NCBI GenBank assembly: GCA_934154445.1
Contig: CAKPGC010000007.1
Span: forward strand, 1-64,000
DNA length: 64,000 bases
Reading direction: 5' to 3'
Source: an uncultured Clostridia bacterium
GTDB lineage: Bacteria > Bacillota > Clostridia > TANB77 > CAG-508
The position numbers and the translations under genes are program-made. Under the pieces are notes generated by a model, which saw nothing but the letters and a program-made list of their open reading frames with translations, did not search any database and was not told the origin of the DNA. Of the stretch, positions 26,983 through 36,257 are shown in pieces; position 1 is the stretch's first letter; every line of letters begins with the position of its first letter.

Positions 26983-27609
26983 TTATTTTGAGTAAAGCTC
27001 TACTATTAAATGTTCTTCTATTGGAAGATCAATATCTTCTCTAGCTGATAATCTAACTACTTTACCACTCAATTTTTCATTGTCTCTTTCTAACCAAGCT
27101 GGAACTGGTCTAGCTGAATTTAATTCAACATTTGATTTTAATGTAGAGTTATCTTTTTTGTTTTCTCTAACAGTAATTATATCTCCTGCTTTTACTAAGT
27201 AAGATGGAATATCTACCTTTTTACCATTTACTTCAAATTGTCCATGGTTTACAAATTGTCTTGCTTGTGCTCTTGATGTTCCAAATCCTAATCTATATAC
27301 AACATTATCCAATCTGCTTTCTAATATTTGTAATAAGTTTTCACCTGTTACACCTTTTTTGTTTGAAGCCATTTCAAAATATCTTCTGAATTGTTTTTCT
27401 CCAACTCCATAATATGCTTTTGTTTTTTGTTTTTCTCTTAATTGTGTACCGTATTCAGAAAGTTTTGCTCTTTTTTGTCCGTGTTGTCCTGGTGCATAAT
27501 TTCTTCTTGATATACTACATTTATCTGTATAGCATCTTTCACCTTTTAAGAACAACTTTTGTCCTTCTCTACGGCATCTACGACATTGTTCGTCTTTATA
27601 TCTTGCCAT
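26983..27609 (-). CDS. rpsD: Ribosomal protein uS4
   Basis: A primary 16S rRNA-binding protein. 208 residues. It has an N-terminal Zn-binding-type cluster (CRRCRREGQKLFLKGERC near 9-26) and an S4 RNA-binding domain (LESRLDNVVYRLGF near 96, RQFVNHGQFEVNGKKVDIPSY near 118). Known in other bacteria to repress the alpha operon. It follows rpsK by 18 nt. Confidence 0.98.
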   Translation of the reverse strand: MARYKDEQCRRCRREGQKLFLKGERCYTDKCSISRRNYAPGQHGQKRAKLSEYGTQLREKQKTKAYYGVGEKQFRRYFEMASNKKGVTGENLLQILESRLDNVVYRLGFGTSRAQARQFVNHGQFEVNGKKVDIPSYLVKAGDIITVRENKKDNSTLKSNVELNSARPVPAWLERDNEKLSGKVVRLSAREDIDLPIEEHLIVELYSK

Positions 27610-27627
27610 TATATTTACTCCCTTCTT

Positions 27628-28026
27628 TTATACTCTTCTTCTTTTTGGTGGTCTACATCCATTATGTGGTATTGGTGTTACGTCTTTAATTGCACTTATT
27701 TCTAAACCTGCTGTTTGAAGTGCTCTTATTGCAGCTTCTCTTCCAGCTCCTGGTCCTTTAACAAATACTTCAACTGTTTTTAATCCGTGTTCCATAGCTG
27801 CTTTAGCTGCTGTTTCAGCTACTTGTCCTGCAGCAAATGGTGTACTTTTTCTTGAACCTTTGAATCCTAATTCTCCAGCACTTCCCCATGAGATTGCATT
27901 TCCTTGAGTATCTGTTATTGTAACTATTGTATTATTAAAACTAGAATGAATATGTGCTTCACCTTTTTCGATGTTTTTTCTATTTCTTCTAGCTACTGGT
28001 TTTCTTGTTGTTTTATTATTAGCCAT
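27628..28026 (-). CDS. rpsK: Ribosomal protein uS11
   Basis: 132 residues. HIHSSFNNTIVTITDTQGNA near 27, GFKGSRKSTPFAAG near 55 and the C-terminal DVTPIPHNGCRPPKRRRV are typical of S11 on the small-subunit platform. It lies between rpsM and rpsD. Confidence 0.98.
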   Translation of the reverse strand: MANNKTTRKPVARRNRKNIEKGEAHIHSSFNNTIVTITDTQGNAISWGSAGELGFKGSRKSTPFAAGQVAETAAKAAMEHGLKTVEVFVKGPGAGREAAIRALQTAGLEISAIKDVTPIPHNGCRPPKRRRV

Positions 28027-28149
28027 TTTGTAAAATTCCCTCCTTCATCTAAGTGAAATTTTTAATATTTTTATAATTTATACTTCATTTTAAATTAGTT
28101 AAAAAGTATTTTGATTATTTAGCATTCAAGCTTTTAACCTTTTTTACTT

Positions 28150-28518
28150 TTATTTTTTGCTTTTGCTTACAAGTTTTCTAGGACCTTTTCTTGTTCTAGC
28201 ATTTGTTTTTGTTCTTTGTCCTCTTACAGGTAATCCTTTTCTGTGTCTTAATCCTCTGTAGCATCCTATTTCTGTAAGTCTTTTTATGTTTAAAGCAACT
28301 TCTCTTCTTAAATCACCTTCAACTGTGTATGATTCATCAATAACTTTTCTTATGCTATTAACTTCATCGTCAGTTAAATCTTTTACTCTAGTATCTGGAT
28401 TAATACCAGCTTTTGCTAGAATTTTTTGAGAACTTGTTAATCCTATTCCATAAATATATGTAAGTCCTACTTCTACTCTTTTTTCTTTAGGTAGATCTAC
28501 TCCTGCTATACGAGCCAT
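28150..28518 (-). CDS. rpsM: Ribosomal protein uS13
   Basis: 122 residues, starting MARIAGVDLPKEKRVE. It has YGIGLTSSQKIL near 24 and the C-terminal GLRHRKGLPVRGQRTKTNAR. I chose ATG 28518, preceded by GGAGGTG, over a TTG six codons upstream that lies inside the ribosome site. Confidence 0.98.
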   Translation of the reverse strand: MARIAGVDLPKEKRVEVGLTYIYGIGLTSSQKILAKAGINPDTRVKDLTDDEVNSIRKVIDESYTVEGDLRREVALNIKRLTEIGCYRGLRHRKGLPVRGQRTKTNARTRKGPRKLVSKSKK

Positions 28519-28698
28519 ATTTTTTTGCACCTCCAAATTTTTTTATGTTTGTCTCTATTTTCACTAAAGGTGAAATGCACCCTTGCTTTTGGGTCTTTAG
28601 ATATCTTCAAGACATATATATAAACACAAATTGATATGTTTAGTATATATTATATACTTCACAGCCGCTACCTATTTGTGTTATAAACTTGTTTATAA
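28519..28698 (-). promoter_or_regulatory. Structured spacer between rpmJ and rpsM
   Basis: 180 nt with no ORF. A 9-bp inverted repeat, AACACAAAT (28623-28631) with ATTTGTGTT (28674-28682), encloses most of it, and smaller hairpins (TTTCAC/GTGAAA near 28558-28575) follow. It could be an alpha-operon leader that an r-protein binds; that role is inferred from position only. Confidence 0.4.
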
Positions 28699-28812
28699 TT
28701 ATCCTTGTCTTTGTTTGTGTTTAGGGTTTTCACAGATAACTCTAATTACACCTTTTCTTTTTATTACTTTACATTTGTCACATATTTTTTTTACTGATGG
28801 TCTTACTTTCAT
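28699..28812 (-). CDS. rpmJ: Ribosomal protein bL36
   Basis: 37 residues, the standard length. MKVRPSVKKICDKCKVIKRKG is followed by VICENPKHKQRQG, with the C-C-C-H zinc ligands intact. The ATG at 28812 follows a GGAGGTGC site. Confidence 0.95.
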   Translation of the reverse strand: MKVRPSVKKICDKCKVIKRKGVIRVICENPKHKQRQG

Positions 28813-28909
28813 GTTTTTGCACCTCCTACTTTTTAGCTTTATTTAGCTATTTTTTATATATTTGGGTTAATTTTATACTTTGGTTTAAACAAATCAAAAA
28901 TGATATGTT

Positions 28910-29128
28910 TTATTTTGCTCTCCAGATTATACGACCTTTACTCAAGTCATAAGGTGAAAGTTCTACTTTTACTTTATCACCTGGTAAAATTTTAATGTAG
29001 TTCATTCTAAGTTTTCCTGAAATATGAGCCAATATTTGATGTCCATTTTCAAGTTCAACTTTAAAATTTGTATTAGGTAATGCTTCGACTACCGTTCCTT
29101 CTACTTCTATAACATCTTCTTTAGCCAA
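28910..29128 (-). CDS. infA: Translation initiation factor IF-1
   Basis: 72 residues, an OB-fold: EVEGTVVEALPNTNFKVELENGH near 8, LRMNYIKILPGDKVKVELSPYDLSKGRI near 41. It occludes the ribosomal A site during initiation. The start is TTG at 29128 behind AGGAGGGG. Confidence 0.98.
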   Translation of the reverse strand: MAKEDVIEVEGTVVEALPNTNFKVELENGHQILAHISGKLRMNYIKILPGDKVKVELSPYDLSKGRIIWRAK

Positions 29129-29212
29129 GATATCCCCTCCTATTGAGCAATTTATTATTATTTTTTCACAATTTTTCCATTTTAATAATAACTATTATAT
29201 TATACACTAATA

Positions 29213-29983
29213 CTAAAGTATTGTCAATATTTCTGGATCTTTTTCTGTAATTAAAATTGTATTTTCATAATGAGCTGCCATACTTCCATCTTCAGTTATT
29301 ATTGTCCAACCATCTTCAAGTTCTAAAATGTTTGGTTTTCCCTGAATTACCATAGGTTCTATTGCTAGAGTCATTCCAGGTTCTAATCGTATACCTCTAC
29401 CTGCTTTGCCATAATTTGGTATTCCTGGATCTTCATGCATTTCTTTTCCAATGCCATGTCCTTGAAATTCTCTTACAACTGAAAATCCTTGTGAATGCAC
29501 ATATTCTCCAATTGCGTGGCAAACATCACCTATTCTGTTTCCTGGTTTGGCATATTTTATTCCTTCATAAAATGCTTGTTTTGTAACATTTACCAATCTT
29601 TGATTCTCTTTGGTTGTTTTTCCAACAATAAAAGTTCTTGCTGCATCACCGTTAAAACCATTTTTTAATGCTACTGTATCAATACTTACTATATCTCCTT
29701 CTTTTAAAAATCTTTTCTTTGAAGGAATTCCATGTATAACTTCATCATTTATTGATACACATATAGATGCTGGAAATTTAGGTATTCCTCTAATTCCAGG
29801 GTCATATCCTTTTTCAGCCGGAATTGCTCCTAAATCTCTCATTGTTTTTTCTGCAATCTGATCTAATTCTTGTGTAGATATTCCTGGTTTTATGTGTTTT
29901 TCTAGTTCTTCGTAGGTTAAAGCGACAACTCTACAAGCTTCTCTCATTAGTTCAATTTCTTTTTTTGATTTTATTGTTACCAT
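29213..29983 (-). CDS. map: Methionine aminopeptidase
   Basis: Removes the N-terminal Met from nascent proteins. 256 residues, type I. The metal ligands are in SIDTVALKNGFNGDAART (near 98-115), GHGIGKEMHEDPGIPNYG (near 176), the glutamate of LAIEPMVIQG (near 210) and the ED of the C-terminal WTIITEDGSMAAHYE. It lies between adk and infA, as in most Firmicutes. Confidence 0.98.
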   Translation of the reverse strand: MVTIKSKKEIELMREACRVVALTYEELEKHIKPGISTQELDQIAEKTMRDLGAIPAEKGYDPGIRGIPKFPASICVSINDEVIHGIPSKKRFLKEGDIVSIDTVALKNGFNGDAARTFIVGKTTKENQRLVNVTKQAFYEGIKYAKPGNRIGDVCHAIGEYVHSQGFSVVREFQGHGIGKEMHEDPGIPNYGKAGRGIRLEPGMTLAIEPMVIQGKPNILELEDGWTIITEDGSMAAHYENTILITEKDPEILTIL

Positions 29984-30042
29984 TTTACTTATCTCCTTCT
30001 GGGATAAATTTTAAAATTATCTCAATATTTTCTTTTTCAAAC

Positions 30043-30702
30043 TTATTTTAATATCTTTGCTACTTCTTCCGCTACATCTTTTCCTAGTTTATTTATTGTT
30101 TTACTAACTGTTTCTGTTAATAAGTTGCCTTTTTTTTCATAATATTCTACTAATGGACTTGTTTGTTCAAAATATATTTCAAGTCTTTTTCTTATTGTTT
30201 CCTCTGTGTCATCTTTTCTTCTTATTAATTCACTTCCACATTTATCACAAATTCCTTCATGTTTTGGTGGATTTAAGACTAAATTATATATTGCTTTACA
30301 TTCTTGATTTGAGCATACTCTTCTACTAGCAAGTCTTTCAATAATTTCTTCATCAGGTGTTATTAAATTAATTACTTTATCAACTTTTTTTCCTTTTGCT
30401 TCTAGTATTTTGTCTAATTCTTCTGCTTGTTTTACTGTTCTTGGAAATCCATCTAATATGATTCCTTTTTCTACATCTGATTGACTTAATCTATCTTCAA
30501 TTACTTTTACTGTTACATCGTCTGGTACTAATTTTCCAGCTGATATATATGTTTCTGCTAATTTTCCTAATTCTGTTCCTTCTTTAATATTTTTTCTAAA
30601 TATGTCTCCTGTTGATACTTGTTTAATTCCAATTTTGTCCTGTAATAACCCAGCTACAGTTCCTTTTCCTGTCCCAGGTGCCCCTAACATAATAATTATC
30701 AT
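30043..30702 (-). CDS. adk: Adenylate kinase with zinc-binding lid
   Basis: Interconverts ATP plus AMP and 2 ADP. 219 residues. The P-loop is GAPGTGKGT at 7-15 and GFPRTVKQAEEL near 85. The long-form LID carries four Cys, CSNQEC (near 130) and CDKC (near 153), a structural Zn site of Gram-positive enzymes. It lies between secY and map. Confidence 0.98.
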   Translation of the reverse strand: MIIIMLGAPGTGKGTVAGLLQDKIGIKQVSTGDIFRKNIKEGTELGKLAETYISAGKLVPDDVTVKVIEDRLSQSDVEKGIILDGFPRTVKQAEELDKILEAKGKKVDKVINLITPDEEIIERLASRRVCSNQECKAIYNLVLNPPKHEGICDKCGSELIRRKDDTEETIRKRLEIYFEQTSPLVEYYEKKGNLLTETVSKTINKLGKDVAEEVAKILK

Positions 30703-30818
30703 TTATGAATTTCTCCCTTCACTACGTATCTTTTAATTTTTCGTAGATTAAGACTATTAATTATAATAATCTTTATAATATTTACTAATAATTAATAAAC
30801 ATTATAAAAATCATTATA

Positions 30819-30846
30819 GGGTGATATGTATTTTACATATCTCCCC
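30819..30846. promoter_or_regulatory. Hairpin in the secY-adk spacer
   Basis: GATATGTA (30823-30830) pairs with TACATATC (30834-30841). After one T-T mismatch, GGG pairs with CCC. On the minus strand CCCTATAATGATTTTT follows, so it may be a weak terminator or processing site inside the operon. The rest of the 30703-30862 spacer is AT-rich and non-coding. Confidence 0.5.
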
Positions 30847-30862
30847 ACAATGTTATACTCTT

Positions 30863-32182
30863 TTATTCTAAGAATCCTTTATAGTGTCTCATTACTAACA
30901 ATGATTCTAATTGTTGTACTGTTTCTAAAGCTACACCTACAACGATTAATATTGATGTACCACCAAATGCAATATTTAGTCCTGTAAATCTAAGTAGCAT
31001 TGGTAATATTGCTATTACTGCTAAGAAGAATCCTCCGAACCATGTTAATTTTGATATTATTGATGATAGATAATCTGTTGTTGGTTTTCCAGCTCTTATA
31101 CCTGGTATAAATCCACCGTTTTGTTTTATATTATTTGATACTTCTGCTGGATTAAATGTTGCATAAGTGTAGAAAAATGTAAATGCCATAATAAGTACTA
31201 AATATACTAATGCATTTCCTATTGTATACCCTATTCCAACACTTGAAGATGATGTTGCAATTGAGAATTTGTATACTCCAGCCCAAAATCCACTTAAATT
31301 AGTCATATCTTTTGCAAATATTGATATTAACATTGCTGGGAATGTTAAAAATGATGATGCAAATATTATTGGCATTACTCCTGCCATAGCTAATTTCAAT
31401 GGTATATGTGTATTTTGTGCTCCAACCATTTTTCTTCCTACTACTTTTTTAGAATATTGTACTGGTACTCTTCTTTCAGCTTGTTGTATAAATACAACTC
31501 CTGCTATTAATATTATAGCACCTATTAATATTCCTATTGCCATTAATAATCCTGTTGTACTAAATCCTGTACTTGTAAATATTAAATTCCATAATGTTGT
31601 TACAAAACTTGGTAATCCTGAAATAATACCTATAAATATAATCATTGAAATTCCATTTCCAATACCTTTATTGGTTATTTCATCTCCAAGCCACATTAAT
31701 ATTGATGTTCCTGCTACTAAAGATATAACTACTAAAGCTCCTGTAGCAAATTCTGTATTTACGAATATTCCTGAAGATTTGTATGATACAAATACACCTA
31801 TTGCCTCAACTAATGCTAAGACCAATGTTAATATTTTTGTATATCTATTAATCTTCTTTCTTCCTTCTTCTCCACCTTCTTTAGTTAATCTTTCTAAAGA
31901 TGGTATTATCATTCCTAATAATTGAATAACAATTGAAGCTGTTATATAAGGGCTAATTGACATTGCAAAAACTGAAAATCTTGAAAATGCTCCTCCTGAA
32001 ATCATGTCTATTAATCCTGCTACTCCATTTGTTGAATTCATAGCTTCATTTAATGCTATACTATTTACTCCTGGTACAGTAATATAACATCCAAATCTAA
32101 AAATTACAATTAATAATAATGTATATAAAATTCTTTTTCTAACATCAGGTGTCTTAAATGCATTTTTGATTGTTTTAAACAA
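30863..32182 (-). CDS. secY: Protein translocase subunit SecY
   Basis: The channel of the Sec translocon. 439 residues, ten predicted membrane spans starting around 16-36. LIDMISGGAFSRFSVFAMSISPYITASIV near 56-85 is the plug/TM2 region, and the C-terminal QLESLLVMRHYKGFLE is typical. The start is TTG at 32182, immediately after the rplO stop codon, with GAGGTGAT inside the end of rplO, so the two are translationally coupled. Confidence 0.98.
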   Translation of the reverse strand: MFKTIKNAFKTPDVRKRILYTLLLIVIFRFGCYITVPGVNSIALNEAMNSTNGVAGLIDMISGGAFSRFSVFAMSISPYITASIVIQLLGMIIPSLERLTKEGGEEGRKKINRYTKILTLVLALVEAIGVFVSYKSSGIFVNTEFATGALVVISLVAGTSILMWLGDEITNKGIGNGISMIIFIGIISGLPSFVTTLWNLIFTSTGFSTTGLLMAIGILIGAIILIAGVVFIQQAERRVPVQYSKKVVGRKMVGAQNTHIPLKLAMAGVMPIIFASSFLTFPAMLISIFAKDMTNLSGFWAGVYKFSIATSSSSVGIGYTIGNALVYLVLIMAFTFFYTYATFNPAEVSNNIKQNGGFIPGIRAGKPTTDYLSSIISKLTWFGGFFLAVIAILPMLLRFTGLNIAFGGTSILIVVGVALETVQQLESLLVMRHYKGFLE

Positions 32183-32617
32183 TTAAATCACCTCAGCCTT
32201 TCCGCCTAAAGCTTCAATTTCTTCTTTTGCTTTTGCAGTAAATCTTTTAGCTTTAATGTTTAGTTTTTTCTCTAATTTTCCTGTTGCTAATACTACTATT
32301 CCATCATTTACTTTTCCTATTATTCCATCAGCTAATAATGTTTCTGCTGTTACATCGTTAACAGTTGATTTATTTAACATTGTTAATGTTACTTCTGTGT
32401 AGTCTTTAGCATGGATATTATTGAATCCTCTTTTTGGTAGTCTTCTATATAATGGTGTTTGACCACCTTCGAATCCTCTTCTTACTCCACCACCAGATCT
32501 TGCTTTTTGTCCTTTATGTCCTCTACCAGATGTTTTTCCAAGTCCAGAACCTATTCCACGTCCTACTCTTCTTCTTGATACTCTTTCTTCAGCTGGTTTT
32601 AATTCTCCTAGTTTCAT
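32183..32617 (-). CDS. rplO: Ribosomal protein uL15
   Basis: 144 residues. It has the Gly/Arg-rich RVGRGIGSGLGKTSGRGHKG near 18 and the C-terminal KRFTAKAKEEIEALGGKAEV. It is followed directly by secY. The gene before it is rpsE; the usual rpmD (L30) between them is missing. Confidence 0.98.
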   Translation of the reverse strand: MKLGELKPAEERVSRRRVGRGIGSGLGKTSGRGHKGQKARSGGGVRRGFEGGQTPLYRRLPKRGFNNIHAKDYTEVTLTMLNKSTVNDVTAETLLADGIIGKVNDGIVVLATGKLEKKLNIKAKRFTAKAKEEIEALGGKAEVI

Positions 32618-32663
32618 TTTGTGCTTGCACCTCCTCTTTTTTTGACATGTAACACATCTTTTT

Positions 32664-32704
32664 CACGGGTATTTACTATCTTCTATTAATTATTTCTACC
32701 CGTG
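32664..32704. promoter_or_regulatory. Hairpin where rpmD normally lies (rpsE-rplO spacer)
   Basis: CACGGGTA (32664-32671) pairs perfectly with TACCCGTG (32697-32704) around a 25-nt AT-rich loop. No ORF resembling L30 is present in the 123-nt gap. Confidence 0.6.
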
Positions 32705-32740
32705 TAAATATGTGGTTACAATTATTTATTTTGTAGTTTA

Positions 32741-33226
32741 TTATAAAATTTCTTCTACTTTTTTACCTCTTTTTTTAGCTACTTGTTCAGCTGTTTGCAT
32801 AGCTTTTAATCCTTCGATTGTAGCATAAACAACGTTTCTTGGATTGTTTGTTCCAATAACTTTTGTTCTTATGTTTTTGTATCCTGCAAGCTCTAATACT
32901 GGTCTAACACTTCCTCCTGCTATTAATCCAGTACCAACAGCAGCTGGTTTTAATAAAACATTTGCACTACCAAATTTTCCAACATATTCATGTGGTACTG
33001 TTGTATCAACTATTGGAACTTCTACTAAATTCTTTTTAGCTTCTTGAATAGCTTTTTTGATTGCGTCTGGAACTTCTGCAGCTTTACCGTTACCTACACC
33101 AATATGTCCATTTTCATCACCTACAACAACTACTGCGCTAAATCTAAAAGTTCTACCACCTTTAACAACTTTAGCAACTCTGTTTATAGCAACTACTTTT
33201 TCTTTTAATTCGCTTTTTTCTTCCAT
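32741..33226 (-). CDS. rpsE: Ribosomal protein uS5
   Basis: 161 residues. VVVGDENGHIGVGNGKAAEVP near 33 is the S5 RNA-binding domain, followed by LLKPAAVGTGLIAGGSVRPVL near 92. A translational-fidelity protein of the small subunit. Confidence 0.98.
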   Translation of the reverse strand: MEEKSELKEKVVAINRVAKVVKGGRTFRFSAVVVVGDENGHIGVGNGKAAEVPDAIKKAIQEAKKNLVEVPIVDTTVPHEYVGKFGSANVLLKPAAVGTGLIAGGSVRPVLELAGYKNIRTKVIGTNNPRNVVYATIEGLKAMQTAEQVAKKRGKKVEEIL

Positions 33227-33250
33227 GGTTTTCTCCTTTCTTATTTTTTT

Positions 33251-33610
33251 CTAAAACTTTAATCCGCCTTCTCTAGCAGCTTCTGCTAATTCTTTTATTA
33301 CTCCATGATAGATGTATCCACCACGATCAAAAACTACAGTTTCAATATTTTTTTCTAATGCTTTTTTAGCTATCATTGTTCCAACTTCTTTAGCAGCTTC
33401 TTTATTAGCATGTTTTGTTTTAATATCTTTATCTAAAGTTGAACAACTAACTAATGTTTTTCCAGCAACGTCATCTATAACTTGTACATATAAGTTTGTA
33501 TTACTTCTATATACGCATAGTCTTGGTCTTTCACTTGTTCCAGATACTTTTGTTCTAACTCTTAAATGTCTTCTTGTTCTTTCCATTTTTCTATCTGTTT
33601 TCTTAACCAT
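33251..33610 (-). CDS. rplR: Ribosomal protein uL18
   Basis: 119 residues. RRHLRVRTKVSGTSERPRLCV near 13 and FDRGGYIYHGVIKELAEAAREGGL at the end. It binds 5S rRNA. Confidence 0.98.
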   Translation of the reverse strand: MVKKTDRKMERTRRHLRVRTKVSGTSERPRLCVYRSNTNLYVQVIDDVAGKTLVSCSTLDKDIKTKHANKEAAKEVGTMIAKKALEKNIETVVFDRGGYIYHGVIKELAEAAREGGLKF

Positions 33611-33626
33611 TTTTCAAACTCTCCTT

Positions 33627-33647
33627 TCACTCGCTTTGCTCGTTCAT
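33627..33647 (-). repeat. Intergenic repeat unit, rplF-rplR
   Basis: Plus-strand CACTCGCTTTGCTCGTTCAT. On the minus strand it reads as ATG, four codons, then TGA fused to the AAAGGAG of rplR. A single copy of the unit found twice in the rpoA-rplQ and rpmC-rpsQ gaps. Confidence 0.65.
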
Positions 33648-33705
33648 TGTCATCTAAAATTTTTTCAAAATCTTATCTGCCAAATCCCTTATTTAGCTCG
33701 AATTT

Positions 33706-34242
33706 TTATTTACCAGTTTTACCTTCTTTACGACGAATAACTTCATCAGCATATTTGATACCTTTACCTCTATATACTTCTGGTGGTCTCTTAGATCTTA
33801 CAACAGCTGCTGTTTGACCTACTAATTCTTTATCAATTCCTCTAACTATGATTGTATTTGGATTTGGTACATCAAATGTAATTCCTTCAGGTGCTTCAAA
33901 TATTACTGGATGTGAATATCCTAAAGTCATATTTAAACCTGTTCCTTGTTTTGCAACTCTATATCCTACACCATTTATTTGTAATTCTTTAGTGTATTCA
34001 TGTGTTACACCTGTTATCATATTATTAATTAAAGTTCTTGTTAAACCATGTAAACTTCTGTTAGCTGGTTCATCATTTTTTCTCATTACTTTAATTATGT
34101 TATCATTCATTTCTAAAGAAATATTTTTATGTATTTCTCTTTCTAATGTTCCTTTTGGTCCTTTTACAGTGATTTTTTGTCCGTCTATTTTTACTTCTAC
34201 ACCATCAGGTACTGTTATAGGTTTATTTCCTATTCTTGACAT
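33706..34242 (-). CDS. rplF: Ribosomal protein uL6
   Basis: 178 residues, two repeated L6 folds. It starts MSRIGNKPITVPDGVEV and has the C-terminal RSKRPPEVYRGKGIKYADE. It is close to the sarcin-ricin loop. Confidence 0.98.
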   Translation of the reverse strand: MSRIGNKPITVPDGVEVKIDGQKITVKGPKGTLEREIHKNISLEMNDNIIKVMRKNDEPANRSLHGLTRTLINNMITGVTHEYTKELQINGVGYRVAKQGTGLNMTLGYSHPVIFEAPEGITFDVPNPNTIIVRGIDKELVGQTAAVVRSKRPPEVYRGKGIKYADEVIRRKEGKTGK

Positions 34243-34298
34243 CTTCTTTTCCTCCTTTTTTGAATTATGTCATATAGCTTTCGCCTTTTTAGTGAATA

Positions 34299-34697
34299 TT
34301 ACCAAACATAAGCTAGTACTTCTCCACCTACTCCTAATTGTCTTGCTTCTTTATCTGTTTTTAAACCTTGAGATGTAGAGATTATTGCTATACCTAAACC
34401 ATTTAATACTTTAGGTAATTCTTCTTTAGATGCATAAACTCTTAATCCTGGTTTGCTTATTCTTTTTAATCCATCAATTACTCTATTTCCTTTTTCATCA
34501 TATTTAAGAGTAACTCTGATGATTCCTTGATTTTCATCTTTTATTTCTTCATAAGCTTTAATATATCCTTCATTGAATAATATTTCAGCTATTCCTGTTT
34601 TCATTTTTGATGCAGGTATATCTACTGTTTTATGTTTTGATGTATTTGCATTTCTGATTCTTGTTAACATATCTGCGATTGGATCTGTAGTATTCAA
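34299..34697 (-). CDS. rpsH: Ribosomal protein uS8
   Basis: 132 residues. TDPIADMLTRIRNANTSKH near 4 and the C-terminal ISTSQGLKTDKEARQLGVGGEVLAYVW. In other bacteria S8 represses the spc operon. The start codon is TTG with AAAGGAGGAAA. Confidence 0.98.
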   Translation of the reverse strand: MNTTDPIADMLTRIRNANTSKHKTVDIPASKMKTGIAEILFNEGYIKAYEEIKDENQGIIRVTLKYDEKGNRVIDGLKRISKPGLRVYASKEELPKVLNGLGIAIISTSQGLKTDKEARQLGVGGEVLAYVW

Positions 34698-34738
34698 CTC
34701 TTTTTCCTCCTTTTCTTTATAAAGTATTTAATCGATTT

Positions 34739-34924
34739 TTACCAGCTTGCTTTCTTAACTCCTGGTATCTCACCTTTATGTGCTAATTCTCTAAAGCAAA
34801 CACGGCAAATACCATATTTTCTGATATATGCATGTGGTCTACCACATAATTTACATCTATTATATTCTCTAGTGCTGTATTTTTGTGGTCTTGCTTGTTT
34901 TATTTTCATTGATTTTTTAGCCAT
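34739..34924 (-). CDS. rpsN: Ribosomal protein uS14, zinc-binding type
   Basis: 61 residues. The CKLCGRPHAYIRKYGICRVC block (near 24-43) carries two CxxC pairs, the short Zn form of S14 (type Z). Confidence 0.98.
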   Translation of the reverse strand: MAKKSMKIKQARPQKYSTREYNRCKLCGRPHAYIRKYGICRVCFRELAHKGEIPGVKKASW

Positions 34925-34947
34925 AGTTTTTTATTTCCTCCTTTTGA

Positions 34948-35487
34948 CTAGTTTTTAAAAGGCATTCCCATTAATTTTAATAATTCTTTTGCTTCTTCGT
35001 CTGAATTAGCTGTTGTTACAAATATGATATCCATACCTCTTAACTTGTCTACTTTATCATATTCGATTTCTGGGAATATTAATTGTTCTTTTATACCCAT
35101 TGAGTAGTTTCCTCTTCCATCGAATGAATTTCCAGAAACCCCTCTAAAATCTCTAACTCTTGGAAGTGCTACATTGAATAATTTGTATGCAAAATCATAC
35201 ATTTTACCTGATCTTAATGTTACTTTACATCCTATGTTGGCACCTTCTCTTAATTTAAATGCAGCAATTGATTTTCTAGCTTTTGTTATTACTGGTTTTT
35301 GACCTGTAATTATACTTAAATCATTTATTGCATTTTCTAATGATTTAGGATTTTCTTTTGTATCACCTAAACCTATGTTTATAACTATTTTATCAAGTTT
35401 TGGAACTTGCATAACTGATTTATAATTAAATTTTTTCATTAATGCTGGAACTACTTCTTTTTCATATTGTTCTCTTAATTTTTCCAT
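34948..35487 (-). CDS. rplE: Ribosomal protein uL5
   Basis: 179 residues. It has MQVPKLDKIVINIGLGD near 26, LREGANIGCKVTLRSGKMYDF near 75 and YSMGIKEQLIFPEI near 128. A 5S rRNA-binding protein. Confidence 0.98.
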   Translation of the reverse strand: MEKLREQYEKEVVPALMKKFNYKSVMQVPKLDKIVINIGLGDTKENPKSLENAINDLSIITGQKPVITKARKSIAAFKLREGANIGCKVTLRSGKMYDFAYKLFNVALPRVRDFRGVSGNSFDGRGNYSMGIKEQLIFPEIEYDKVDKLRGMDIIFVTTANSDEEAKELLKLMGMPFKN

Positions 35488-35511
35488 TATGAATTAGTCC
35501 TCCCTTCTTTA

Positions 35512-35820
35512 TTATTTTAATTTTGCACCGCATTTTTTACAAACACGAATTTTTTCACCTTTTTCTTCACTATATCCAACTTTTGTAGTTTTTCCACATT
35601 TAGGGCAAACTACATTTGCTTTTGAACTTGGTATAGCACATTCTACTGATATTATTCCGCCTTCTTCTCCTTGTTTTCTTGGTTTGATATGTCTTTTTCT
35701 AACATTTGCACCTTTAACAATGATTTTGTCAGCTTTTGGTATTACTTCTAGTACTTCTCCTGTTTTTCCTTTATCATTTCCTGATAAAATTTGAACAGTA
35801 TCTCCTTTTTTTATTCTCAT
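35512..35820 (-). CDS. rplX: Ribosomal protein uL24
   Basis: 102 residues. The N-terminal KOW motif is KKGDTVQILSGNDKGKTGEV. The C-terminal half has two CxxC pairs (CPKCGKTT and CKKCGAK), the Zn-type C+ form. Confidence 0.98.
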   Translation of the reverse strand: MRIKKGDTVQILSGNDKGKTGEVLEVIPKADKIIVKGANVRKRHIKPRKQGEEGGIISVECAIPSSKANVVCPKCGKTTKVGYSEEKGEKIRVCKKCGAKLK

Positions 35821-35862
35821 TAGAGATTGCCTCCCTTCTTAAACTTTTCTGATATTTACAAA

Positions 35863-36231
35863 TTAAAGAACTTCTGGAGCTAAAGATAATATTTTCATAT
35901 AATCTTTTTCTCTTAATTCTCTTGCAACTGGCCCAAATATACGTGTTCCTTTTGGTGTTCCATCTTCTTTGATTATTACAGCTGCGTTTTCATCAAATTT
36001 TATATATGATCCGTCTTGTCTTCTTAATCCTTTTTTAGATCTAACGATAACTGCTTTTACAACATCACCTTTTTTTACAACGCCACCTGGTGTTGCTGTT
36101 TTAACTGAAGCAACTATAACATCGCCGATGTTTGATGTTTTTCTATATGAACCACCTAAACATCTAATACACATAATTTCTTTTGCACCTGTGTTGTCAG
36201 CTACTTTTAATATTGTTTGTTGTTGTATCAT
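35863..36231 (-). CDS. rplN: Ribosomal protein uL14
   Basis: 122 residues. MIQQQTILKVADNTGAKEIMC at the start, KSKKGLRRQDGSYIKFDENA near 70 and the C-terminal RIFGPVARELREKDYMKI. Confidence 0.98.
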   Translation of the reverse strand: MIQQQTILKVADNTGAKEIMCIRCLGGSYRKTSNIGDVIVASVKTATPGGVVKKGDVVKAVIVRSKKGLRRQDGSYIKFDENAAVIIKEDGTPKGTRIFGPVARELREKDYMKILSLAPEVL

Positions 36232-36257
36232 TTTGGTTATTCTCCCTTCATAATTAT

